Shown one piece after another: positions 1 through 6,491 of a stretch of DNA of 6,866 nucleotides. The notes beneath the pieces are model-generated. The model made no database searches. It worked only from the letters and a program-made list of their open reading frames with translations, and was not told the origin of the DNA. Position numbers and translations under genes: made by a program. Position 1 is the stretch's first letter; each line of letters starts with the position of its first letter. The stretch covers positions 1 through 6,866 of the forward strand of contig CAZCNA010000028.1 of the NCBI GenBank assembly GCA_964500215.1, given 5' to 3'. This DNA comes from JBDKLC01 sp964500215 (GTDB lineage: Bacteria > Patescibacteriota > Minisyncoccia > Phycocordibacterales > CAIZLB01).

Positions 1-1
1 A

Positions 2-697
2 ACGCTCTTTTTGACGATTGCGATTCCTCTTCACTTCAATGGCAATTTCATTCCCCTTGCATGGATTATGGAAGCCGTTATCCTCTTCATTGTTGACTAT
101 AGTGTTCGTGGCAAAAACCTCTATGTATACGGCACAATCGTGTATGTCGTAGGTCTTGTTAATTTGGTGGTATTCCATTTGGGTATACACACGAGAGACA
201 CAACATTCACCCCTATTATGAATGAGCGATTTTTCCTCTTTGCGTTCGCTACGATTGCAGGATATGTCATGGCATATATTGCTTCGCTAGAATCACGTCG
301 TGAACAAAACGATCAAGCGGATGTGACAAAAGTTATTATGGCAATACTAGGACAGCTCACGGGTCTTCTCCTCGTGACCACAGAAATTAACGCCTACTAT
401 GAATCCAACCGAACATTGGGAGTTAGTATTGAAAATGCAAAAAATACAGCAATCACAATCGCGTGGGCATTGTATGCAACGGCACTAACAGCAATTGGAT
501 TTGCTGGAAGATACAAAACAATTCGACTTGGTGGATTGCTCCTCTTTATCGTTACAGCATTCAAAATATTTGCGGACCTTTGGTCATTCGGTCCACTCTA
601 TCGTATCGTAGCTTCAATTGCCTTTGGCGTGATCGCACTCGGTGCATCATTCGCATATAGCAAGTTCAAAGACCGACTGTTTGTTGATGGAAAGTAA
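2..697 (+). CDS. DUF2339-type multi-spanning membrane protein, C-terminal part (5' end outside window)
   Basis: The reading frame is open to the left edge, so the TTG at 11 is not a credible start and the true start lies upstream. The visible 231 residues are very hydrophobic, with the end of one helix and about seven further membrane segments joined by short loops. The stretch LTIAIPLHFNGNFIPLAWIM, followed by EA, matches the recurring DUF2339 (PF10101) pattern of 'AIP..l.g.w..laWa.Ea', and the last helix ending YSKFKDRLF matches the family's C-terminal helix. DUF2339 proteins are large integral membrane proteins of unknown biochemical function, so no reaction can be assigned. The gene ends in TAA 13 nt before a strong hairpin and faces the leftward genes. 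Family assignment is by pattern recognition only; another polytopic membrane family is the alternative. Confidence 0.75.
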   Translation, partial: TLFLTIAIPLHFNGNFIPLAWIMEAVILFIVDYSVRGKNLYVYGTIVYVVGLVNLVVFHLGIHTRDTTFTPIMNERFFLFAFATIAGYVMAYIASLESRREQNDQADVTKVIMAILGQLTGLLLVTTEINAYYESNRTLGVSIENAKNTAITIAWALYATALTAIGFAGRYKTIRLGGLLLFIVTAFKIFADLWSFGPLYRIVASIAFGVIALGASFAYSKFKDRLFVDGK

Positions 698-710
698 TAC
701 AGAAACAGTA

Positions 711-735
711 AGCCCCTCGATTGCATCGAGGGGCT
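711..735. terminator. Perfect 10-bp hairpin between convergent genes, likely two-way terminator
   Basis: AGCCCCTCGA (711-720) pairs perfectly with TCGAGGGGCT (726-735) around the 5-nt loop TTGCA. It lies 13 nt past the stop of the rightward membrane-protein gene and about 47 nt past the stop of the leftward gene ending at 783, where a shared terminator is expected. The U-tract is weak on both sides: GTGTACTTGTT rightward, TACTGTTTCTGT leftward. The structure is certain; efficient intrinsic termination is inferred. Confidence 0.7.
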
Positions 736-782
736 GTGTACTTGTTGGTGATAGATGGGAGGGCTTGGAACTGCCCATCATG

Positions 783-1283
783 TTACTTGCTAGCGGATTC
801 TTCGTCCGCAAGGTCCGAAATGTGGTGTCTGTGACGCTGAGACATCTGCCAGACACGGTAGTATTGATCCAGAACGTAGGGACCAAATTCGACATGACAG
901 CTACCAGAATCATAGCGACGAATAGCGCTCACTTGATCCATGAACTGAATTTCCTGAAGAATCTTGGGCCGGCGAATGCTCGAGATCATGCAGAATTTGA
1001 GCGGCTCCCCAGTGTGGGGGTGCTCTGGTGCCGATGGGAATAGTTTTGGACGAGTCGGATCCATCAACGTGAGGAGATGCTGTTTATTCAACTCCCAATT
1101 GCAGTGGCTCGCATCGCGCAAACTAATCCCCATCCGCGTAATAGTGGTCTGGTCCAAGAAGACAAGGACGTCGTTGATTTTGACCAGAAATTTGGGGAAT
1201 TCACCAGGTTCGGCGAAGGTGCTTGTGAGACCTAGTGCCTCGATTTGCTCCGGAAGAGCGACAGTACGTGGCGTATTGGCCAT
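783..1283 (-). CDS. Unrecognised 166-residue soluble protein
   Basis: I do not recognise a family. The product is soluble-looking, with no signal peptide or membrane segment. An N-terminal part (about residues 1-60) ends in a mixed hydrophobic stretch, FPKFLVKINDVLVFLDQTT. A Pro/His-rich middle (about 80-95) and a polar C-terminus containing RHRHH and acidic residues follow. Four cysteines or so are scattered and form no obvious metal site. The ATG at 1283 is the first in frame; no Shine-Dalgarno sequence lies within 15 nt, and a small hairpin occupies 1292-1307. Sampled 60-base lines of this gene run about 48-60% G+C, against about 37-43% for sampled lines in the TPR and polymerase genes, hinting at a different origin or constraint. 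It follows the acetyltransferase by 122 nt on the same strand and ends before the shared terminator. The overlapping rightward frames look like shadows because they have no recognisable protein character. Confidence 0.65.
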   Translation of the reverse strand: MANTPRTVALPEQIEALGLTSTFAEPGEFPKFLVKINDVLVFLDQTTITRMGISLRDASHCNWELNKQHLLTLMDPTRPKLFPSAPEHPHTGEPLKFCMISSIRRPKILQEIQFMDQVSAIRRYDSGSCHVEFGPYVLDQYYRVWQMSQRHRHHISDLADEESASK

Positions 1284-1291
1284 TGATGTAT

Positions 1292-1307
1292 GGGCTTGGT
1301 TGAGCCC
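1292..1307. other. Small hairpin just upstream of the 166-residue gene
   Basis: GGGCT (1292-1296) pairs with AGCCC (1303-1307) around a 6-nt loop, ending 8 nt upstream of the ATG at 1283. On the leftward mRNA it would sit where a ribosome-binding site is expected, so it could influence initiation. It has no convincing T-tract and is not called a terminator. The intergenic stretch from 1308 to 1405 shows no clear promoter or terminator. Confidence 0.3.
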
Positions 1308-1405
1308 GCCTTTCTAGTACCTACGGTAGCACAAAGACGCGGGGCTTTCCACTCTTTAATCCAATGTCTCTACACTATTCAAGATATTCTGATATGCCTG
1401 CTCTC

Positions 1406-1894
1406 TTATAGCAACATACTCATCGCATATTTTGAATGCATCTTACCATCCCCCATCACACCATCTGCAATAGTCTCGGTTATACGGAAGCCCATTTTTT
1501 CATAAACGTGCACAGCTTCTTTTTGGTCAGTGTTCACCATGAGATTGAGGATTTTGGCTCCTCTCTTTCGGACTTCATCAATAATAAACGAGACAATTTG
1601 CTGTGAATATCCCTTACCGCGATGTTCTACACGTGTGTACACAGCAACAAGCACCCATGTATCAACGAGATCTTTTTCTTTGATAGCGCCCGCAATAGAG
1701 AGAATGCCTTCTTCCCCTTGTATAGCAACATAAAAACGGTCTGGATTTTCGAGGCGTTTGCGCCATTCTGGTTCTTGTCGTTTTGATTCTTCATCAAAAC
1801 TGCCTCCGAAAGCTTGCGGATCTGTAGCAAAACTGGCCATTCGGATATCACGGAGTTGTTGCCAATCGTCGGAGGAAAGTAGTGATGGAGACAT
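1406..1894 (-). CDS. GNAT-family N-acetyltransferase
   Basis: This is a predicted acetyl-CoA-dependent N-acetyltransferase of the GNAT fold, 162 residues, the usual size for a single domain, and cytoplasmic. The N-terminal part (LRDIRMASFATDPQAFGGSF, then an acidic/basic helix with EPEW around 41-44) matches the common 'R..aL...P.aFg.s.eEe' opening of GNATs. Motif A is around residues 82-111, with the pyrophosphate-binding loop R92-G93-K94-G95-Y96-S97, where Ser replaces the usual final Gly/Ala. Motif B is around 118-136 (NLMVNTDQKEAVHVYEKMGF), with the typical A127, Y131 (candidate general acid) and G135-F136. The substrate cannot be inferred. The ATG lies 15 nt after the stop of the TPR gene and has no proper Shine-Dalgarno sequence, so it probably depends on the TPR gene's transcript. 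A 10-bp palindrome (1897-1906) fills the gap. Confidence 0.88.
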   Translation of the reverse strand: MSPSLLSSDDWQQLRDIRMASFATDPQAFGGSFDEESKRQEPEWRKRLENPDRFYVAIQGEEGILSIAGAIKEKDLVDTWVLVAVYTRVEHRGKGYSQQIVSFIIDEVRKRGAKILNLMVNTDQKEAVHVYEKMGFRITETIADGVMGDGKMHSKYAMSMLL

Positions 1895-1909
1895 TATTCG
1901 CGCGAAACT

Positions 1910-4372
1910 TTATTGTTCGATAACAGAAGGGTTCAACTTACACTGAGCAACTTGTGAGACTGTGCCTGATTTGTTTGTACATGACAATGTGTATCGGCTT
2001 GTTGCCTGAATTGGTGGAGTCAATGTATTTCCATCTGGAATGAGTACATTTCGGCCCTTCTCGAAACCAGCACCAGTGATTGTACATGTATCAGCGTTCT
2101 GTGTAGTCCATGACATGATACATGTCTCGCCCTTGTTTACGTAGGCAGGAACCATTTTGAAGCTTGTTATAACAGGCTTGCTTCCCGCTTCCTGTGTGCC
2201 ATCAGGACAGATATTCGCAGCAAAACTACTATCACCACTCAATGTACCGTTTGCACATGATCGCACACCGCTCACACACACGCCATCAACGTTTGAATAA
2301 TATGTTCGGCTTTCACCGTTTGCAATCACTGTACCGTTTTGGTCGATACAACTATTGATACACAATGAATTTGAAGGTGGAATACAAGAGTTTGTAGCAC
2401 AATCACGAGTACCATTTGTCATACCACATGAGTTTGGAGCACTTATACATGCAGATCCCTGAACGCAGGCACCAGATGTCTGACATGTATTATTTACAGG
2501 AGCACTACCATCACTACATGTGAGAGGTTGATTAGAGATATTCACTGAATTTGAACACAATACATGAAGAGATGTTGGTACACCATTCTTTACAGCCGTA
2601 ACTTTCACGCCAGCAGTCTTCACGCCAGGTGTTGTGTATGTGACATTAATAGATGTGGCAGTTCGAGTTGTCTGTGTCTTGTTTGGCACTGCAGAGAATT
2701 CGTTGCTACCATTCCACTCATATATATAGTCGCTCTTATTACTTGGACCATAGAGACCTTCTGCCTTTGCTGTCCATGTGACTGTAGTACCCAAAGGAGC
2801 GGCTGAAACATTCGCAGAACATGATGCACTGAGCGGTGGTACATACACACCGAGCTTTACGCCGTTTGTACAACCAATCACCGCACTACCGTTTTGAGAT
2901 TCAAACACCTTACAGTTCTGTGTCGCTGTACGTCCATCTCCGTGAAGTGTATCCACAATTGCATCACATCTATTCTTGAGTTGCTTCAATGTGATTGTTC
3001 CATTTTCATATTTTGTGAGAAGTTTTGCCAACTGTACAGCAAATGGGTTTGAAGGATCGAGCGCTCGGCCACCTACAGCCAATGCCTTCTCAGGTGCAAA
3101 TCCAAAGAATTGCTTTGCCTTTTCAATAAAACTTGTCTTCACAGCAGGTGTTGCCTTGAGCTTCTTTACCAATGCATCATAATCCGCATATCCAACGAGA
3201 TTTGCGAGCGGACCAGTTTTGCCCTGTGTTATTGCCTGATCGAGGAGCGCATATGAGAAGCCATCAGGTGTTTGGAACATTGAAACGATGGCGTTATATG
3301 CCTCTTTCTTTTGACCTTTTGATGCATAGAGAGATGCGAGATAATAATCCATTCGATTTTTGAATGGTGTTCGTTCATTTTGCATCAAACTAATATCTGC
3401 GTCTGCAATTGTCTTTGCTTTGAGCGCTGTTTGGATCGCGGCATCTGAATTTTTCTGAGATACCTGTACAATTGCTTTCCATTCGTATGCAGCTGCGAGA
3501 TTTGGATTCAAATTCAATGCTTTAGCAAGTGCCTCATCTGCTTGCGCAACATATTGTGTATCATCACCACTTGAGATATTTGCTCGAGCAATACCTACAT
3601 ATGCCAATGCGAATTTTGGATCTGCAGTTGCTGCCTGATTTGCATAATCGAGAGAAGCTTGCACATCATAATTTGAATAGAGAGCAATACTACTGAGACC
3701 GTACAATGCTTCAGCTTTCACACGAACATTTGTTGTGACGTTCACGGTCTTTTTGAGAAGAGGTTCGGCATCTTTGAATTTGCTCTCCCGCATATACACA
3801 CGAGCAAGGTTTATGAGCGCCTGATCATCATTATCATTGAGAGCAACAGCGGCACTGAAGTCGGCTTTTGCTTTTTCGATATCGCCAGACAAGTCATATG
3901 CATGACCTCGGTGGTAGAGAACAACGGCATTCTTTGGATCAATAGAAAGGGCCTTATTGTATGAATCAATAGCCTCTGTGAACTTGTTCATAATTTCATA
4001 TCCGTATCCAATGATTCGATATGAATCCACATTGCCTGGCTCCAATGTGAGGGCCTCTGTAGCAGTATCAATAGCTAGTTGACCGTATTTTTGCTCTTGG
4101 AAATCAATACTACCCTTCTGAGCATATGTAGAAGCAAGGACATTCAACGCAGAGGCGTCCCTTGAGTTTCCTTTCACCAAACTTTCAGCTTGAGCAATGG
4201 CAGCATCCAAGTCATTTGAATCGAATGCAGATTTGATAGGCGTGAGTTCTGGAGAATCTTCATCAATAACAACCTGTGGCGTGAAATATGTTGTGCGAAC
4301 AAACCGAATGCCACCAAATACTATCGCAACCAAGGCGACCAACCCGAGAACAATAAGAATGCGCTTCTTCAT
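1910..4372 (-). CDS. Membrane-anchored extracytoplasmic TPR protein with Cys-rich and Ig-like C-terminal modules
   Basis: The 820-residue product starts MKKR followed by a hydrophobic helix (about 5-21) and then basic residues without a lipobox, so it is best read as a signal-anchored protein facing outward. Residues 45-320 hold degenerate tetratricopeptide repeats; the clearest are about 115-148, 149-182 and 183-214 (e.g. GYGYEIMNKFTEAIDSYNKA). Residues about 512-612 look like a beta-sandwich (PKD/Ig-like) domain. Residues 619-722 are a Cys-rich segment with 12 cysteines. Residues 731-811 form a second Ig-like module with C751, C763, C798 and C811. All 21 cysteines lie at 469 or later; the TPR half has none. 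TPRs usually bind proteins and the rest suggests adhesion or envelope scaffolding, but no partner is known. There is no LPXTG motif and no C-terminal membrane helix. The ATG at 4372 is preceded by AT-rich DNA without a Shine-Dalgarno sequence. The GNAT gene follows after 15 nt. Confidence 0.85.
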   Translation of the reverse strand: MKKRILIVLGLVALVAIVFGGIRFVRTTYFTPQVVIDEDSPELTPIKSAFDSNDLDAAIAQAESLVKGNSRDASALNVLASTYAQKGSIDFQEQKYGQLAIDTATEALTLEPGNVDSYRIIGYGYEIMNKFTEAIDSYNKALSIDPKNAVVLYHRGHAYDLSGDIEKAKADFSAAVALNDNDDQALINLARVYMRESKFKDAEPLLKKTVNVTTNVRVKAEALYGLSSIALYSNYDVQASLDYANQAATADPKFALAYVGIARANISSGDDTQYVAQADEALAKALNLNPNLAAAYEWKAIVQVSQKNSDAAIQTALKAKTIADADISLMQNERTPFKNRMDYYLASLYASKGQKKEAYNAIVSMFQTPDGFSYALLDQAITQGKTGPLANLVGYADYDALVKKLKATPAVKTSFIEKAKQFFGFAPEKALAVGGRALDPSNPFAVQLAKLLTKYENGTITLKQLKNRCDAIVDTLHGDGRTATQNCKVFESQNGSAVIGCTNGVKLGVYVPPLSASCSANVSAAPLGTTVTWTAKAEGLYGPSNKSDYIYEWNGSNEFSAVPNKTQTTRTATSINVTYTTPGVKTAGVKVTAVKNGVPTSLHVLCSNSVNISNQPLTCSDGSAPVNNTCQTSGACVQGSACISAPNSCGMTNGTRDCATNSCIPPSNSLCINSCIDQNGTVIANGESRTYYSNVDGVCVSGVRSCANGTLSGDSSFAANICPDGTQEAGSKPVITSFKMVPAYVNKGETCIMSWTTQNADTCTITGAGFEKGRNVLIPDGNTLTPPIQATSRYTLSCTNKSGTVSQVAQCKLNPSVIEQ

Positions 4373-4379
4373 AATGATA

Positions 4380-4407
4380 ATTAAAATTTAAATGCCGAAC
4401 ATAGCAA
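4380..4407 (-). promoter_or_regulatory. Candidate promoter of the TPR gene, nearly leaderless
   Basis: On the leftward strand TTGCTA (4407-4402) and TTTAAT (4385-4380) are separated by 16 bp and resemble -35 and -10 boxes (4/6 and 5/6 matches). Transcription would begin about 7 nt after the -10, at 4373, one base before the ATG at 4372. An upstream TATAAT (4440-4435) is the alternative; it would give a leader of about 56 nt but has no good -35 partner. The whole 4373-4440 stretch is very AT-rich. Confidence 0.4.
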
Positions 4408-4471
4408 ATAATTGCCGTTGTTTATAATGCTTTTATTATATCACTTTTTTACCCTTGGGAAGTGCCGCCAT

Positions 4472-5716
4472 CTACATAAACAACAAATTCCTATTAAAGT
4501 CCTCCGCATCAGTACGGGTGCGCTCGCCTTCGAGGGCTTGCTTGGTAGAAGCAAGGTAGACGACACGCTTTGAAAACTTTTGTTCGAGGAGGTCAATCTG
4601 CCGATGAATACTCTCGAATCTATCAATGCGATCTGTTGTGCCAAAGAGGTCTTGTTGCCTTGCATGATGTCTGGTGATATTCAACAACATAATACCAGTC
4701 GTTCGATAGAGCACCCCTTTCTTGTATACATCATCAAATTTCTCGCGAACAAACGGCAGAATCATCTCAGGAATATTCGTTGGTGCAGGCAATATAATCG
4801 TCGCAGTCATATATCTGAATTCTGCGGTCTTGAGAAAGAAGACAATCTTTGCGGCGACGAGATTATAATGACGCGCTTTCACACAGGCATCTTCTGCGTG
4901 TTTGGATAATTCAGAAAGCAAGAATGCCTTGTCGTTTGTATTCGGATTAAATGATCGTGTTTTCTGAATAGATGAATACGTCGTCTTCAACTTTGGATCT
5001 ATTTCGAGTACTCGTTCGCCATGCAGTTCTTGCCAGATATGCACATAATTGATTGAGAGGTTGCGCGTCACCCATTCGATGGATTGTCGAGCAAAATCTT
5101 GTGCCGACACAATACCTTTTGATTTCAAATACGCTGTTGTTCTGTATCCAATACCCCATATTTTTTCGATAGGAAATGTTGTGAGAAATTCTGATATCGT
5201 TGATTCCTCAATGATAGTGAGTCCATTTGGCTTCACCCACTTTGATGCGACTTTGGCGAGCACCTTTGTCGGAGCGATACCAATAGATACGGTGAATCCT
5301 AATTCTTGTTGTATCTCATGTTTGATGCGTTCAGCGATTTGGCGATACGACATCTTGAGTGTTCTATCGAGTCCGGTGAGATCAGCAAAACATTCATCGA
5401 TACTGTATTCTTCGACATCGTCTGCATATCGACGAACGATTGCAAACATGGCGTCAGAATAATTGAGATATGCGGTGTAGTCACCTGGCAAAATGATAAC
5501 CTTCGGAAAGCGTTTGCGCACGGTGAATATAGGCATGCCTCGCGTGATGCCCAAGGCTTTGGCTTCATACGAGAGCGCAGATACGATGCCTCGTTCTTCA
5601 CCCGTGACAACGGGAAGTCCTTTGAGACGCGGATTTTTAGCTATTTCTACACCGACGAAAAAAGCATCACCATCCATGTGAAGGAGCACTTTTTTCTTTT
5701 GCATGGCAGAGGTCAT
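4472..5716 (-). CDS. dinB: Y-family translesion DNA polymerase (Pol IV/UmuC type)
   Basis: This is an error-prone polymerase that copies past damaged template bases. Numbering is from the ATG at 5716 (414 residues). The palm carboxylates are D15 and D17 in HMDGDAFF, with F20 as the likely steric gate, and D107/E108 in YSIDECFADL. The finger motif SYEAKALGI carries Lys where DinB usually has Arg, as in UmuC. HhH-like thumb motifs (FPIEKIWGIGYRT) lie near 181-193 and the little finger at about 245-345. QQDLF (354-358) fits the beta-clamp-binding consensus and is followed by a tail of about 55 residues, a UmuC-like arrangement. No UmuD-like partner is visible. ATGs in frame lie at 5737, 5716 and 5704. 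The one at 5737 is inside a LexA-like dyad and upstream of a -10 (5728-5723), so 5716 (leaderless) or 5704 (closest to usual family length) is preferred. No Shine-Dalgarno sequence precedes any of them. The gene ends in TAG, with no clear terminator after it. Confidence 0.92.
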   Translation of the reverse strand: MTSAMQKKKVLLHMDGDAFFVGVEIAKNPRLKGLPVVTGEERGIVSALSYEAKALGITRGMPIFTVRKRFPKVIILPGDYTAYLNYSDAMFAIVRRYADDVEEYSIDECFADLTGLDRTLKMSYRQIAERIKHEIQQELGFTVSIGIAPTKVLAKVASKWVKPNGLTIIEESTISEFLTTFPIEKIWGIGYRTTAYLKSKGIVSAQDFARQSIEWVTRNLSINYVHIWQELHGERVLEIDPKLKTTYSSIQKTRSFNPNTNDKAFLLSELSKHAEDACVKARHYNLVAAKIVFFLKTAEFRYMTATIILPAPTNIPEMILPFVREKFDDVYKKGVLYRTTGIMLLNITRHHARQQDLFGTTDRIDRFESIHRQIDLLEQKFSKRVVYLASTKQALEGERTRTDAEDFNRNLLFM

Positions 5717-5722
5717 GCATAT

Positions 5723-5728
5723 AGTATA
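5723..5728 (-). promoter_or_regulatory. -10 box of dinB
   Basis: TATACT (5728-5723 on the leftward strand) is 5/6 to TATAAT. The expected start point, about 7 nt downstream, is the A of the ATG at 5716, which would make the mRNA leaderless. The -35 is poor: TAGTAA (5751-5746) at 17-bp spacing. An activator, a weak basal promoter, or read-through from the peptidase gene 36 nt upstream of 5737 could also contribute. Confidence 0.5.
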
Positions 5729-5729
5729 G

Positions 5730-5745
5730 GTGAACATCTGTTCAC
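5730..5745. promoter_or_regulatory. LexA/DinR-type SOS box at dinB
   Basis: GTGAACATCTGTTCAC has 7-bp perfect arms around a 2-bp centre. Its core GAAC-N4-GTTC (5732-5743) fits the Gram-positive LexA (DinR) consensus CGAACRNRYGTTYC except for the two outermost C positions. It abuts the -10 TATACT (5728-5723), exactly where a repressor would block RNA polymerase. It is the only GAAC-N4-GTTC I found in the window, and it sits in front of a gene type that is a classic SOS target. LexA itself is not in the window. Confidence 0.7.
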
Positions 5746-5773
5746 TTACTAGGGGGCGGGGTGTGTAAAGATA

Positions 5774-6397
5774 TTAGTGGGATTCTTTTACGACCTCCCA
5801 CACACGGCTCCATCTTTTCCAGCGCTTTTGAACTTCTGTTTTGGAAATCTTCATAAAATATTCATCGCGGGTTTCGTCCACTTTTTCGTATGATATGAGA
5901 GGTACTTTTCTCGTATCGAAGACATAATAAAATTCATCATCGAATCCATATACAAAGAGCACATGATCCAATAATCCACCGAACGCCATAGCAATATCGA
6001 GACCAACAGCATGTCCGTTCTGCACGCCCTCTTCTACCCTCTGTGTGGCCTCACTGTATGTCATCCGAGAACACAGCATCGCACGGACAAATGTTGTAAA
6101 CGAATTGATGTGTCTGTCATTGATGGTGAGAGATAGTCCTTTTGATTGCAAGAGCTTCGGAAGTCGCATAAATTGAATCTGCATCCACGCAAGACTTGCG
6201 GGCACGGAAATGCCAAACAACCCTGTTGATTCTATTATTTGAGGATTATTATGCTCCGGATTGAACTCTTGGGGATAATAATAGTGAAGCGCGTAATACA
6301 AAAAGTCTCGTCCACAGCGATTTTTCACATATGCGCCGTGCACTTTTTCTCGTTCGACAAAGCCGAAGTTTGGGAGGTTGAGGGGTATGGTGGGCAT
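5774..6397 (-). CDS. Peptidase C39-like (papain-fold) protein
   Basis: This is a predicted cysteine-peptidase-fold protein of 207 residues. The candidate nucleophile is C28 in KNRCGRDFLYYAL, which resembles the 'C-G-x-x' helix start of C39-like domains. The candidate histidine is H145 in LLDHVLFVYGFDD, and the candidate Asp is D161 in YYVFDT, mirroring the 'GHxVvVvGyDd...ndP' signature of the family. The conserved element GHAVGLDIAMAFGG (about 128-141) precedes the His. There is no signal peptide or membrane helix, and no attached ABC exporter domain, so it is not a bacteriocin-processing transporter; it appears cytoplasmic and stand-alone. The C-terminus is basic and Trp-rich (KRWKRWSRVWEV). 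The ATG at 6397 has no Shine-Dalgarno sequence but a TATACT 15-20 nt upstream. Its TAA is 36 nt before the longest dinB frame. Family membership rests on three motifs; the activity is inferred. Confidence 0.72.
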   Translation of the reverse strand: MPTIPLNLPNFGFVEREKVHGAYVKNRCGRDFLYYALHYYYPQEFNPEHNNPQIIESTGLFGISVPASLAWMQIQFMRLPKLLQSKGLSLTINDRHINSFTTFVRAMLCSRMTYSEATQRVEEGVQNGHAVGLDIAMAFGGLLDHVLFVYGFDDEFYYVFDTRKVPLISYEKVDETRDEYFMKISKTEVQKRWKRWSRVWEVVKESH

Positions 6398-6410
6398 AGT
6401 GGTATATGAG

Positions 6411-6440
6411 GAGTATACAACAAGTACTCAAAAAGTTGAG
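6411..6440 (-). promoter_or_regulatory. Promoter region of the C39-like gene with nested dyads
   Basis: TATACT (6417-6412) is the same -10 hexamer as at dinB and would start transcription near 6405, leaving a leader of about 8 nt before the ATG at 6397. No good -35 is seen. Two short inverted repeats overlap it: GAGTA-N9-TACTC (6411-6429), covering the -10, and CTCAA-N4-TTGAG (6427-6440). They could be an operator, but arms of 5 bp are weak evidence. Confidence 0.4.
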
Positions 6441-6491
6441 CTTTTGGTTAAACAATCTCGCAGTCTAAATAGAGAGCAGCATGATCGGATA

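Noticed and set aside
281..287. Another GCTTCGC like the hairpin tips near the tRNA
   Set aside because: Lies inside the membrane-protein coding region without flanking complementary arms; a 7-mer by chance.
642..1317. Rightward frames of 133 and 117 residues opposite the 166-residue gene
   Set aside because: No protein-like character or family; the first starts inside the membrane-protein gene and crosses the terminator hairpin. They look like shadows of the leftward gene.
1897..1906. TTCGCGCGAA palindrome between TPR and GNAT genes
   Set aside because: A perfect 10-mer, but short, inside a probable operon and with no promoter next to it; no basis to call it an operator.
4435..4440. TATAAT on the leftward strand as the main promoter of the TPR gene
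   Set aside because: No acceptable -35 at 16-18 bp (candidates read ACTTCC or similar); kept only as an alternative in the promoter entry.
4442..4464. Possible terminator after dinB
   Set aside because: Arms CACTT/AAGTG and CCC/GGG pair only with a 5-nt bulge, and no T-run follows in the leftward direction.
5829..5840. Second LexA-like site GAACTTCTGTTT
   Set aside because: One mismatch in the right half and located inside the coding region of the C39-like gene, far from any start; judged chance.
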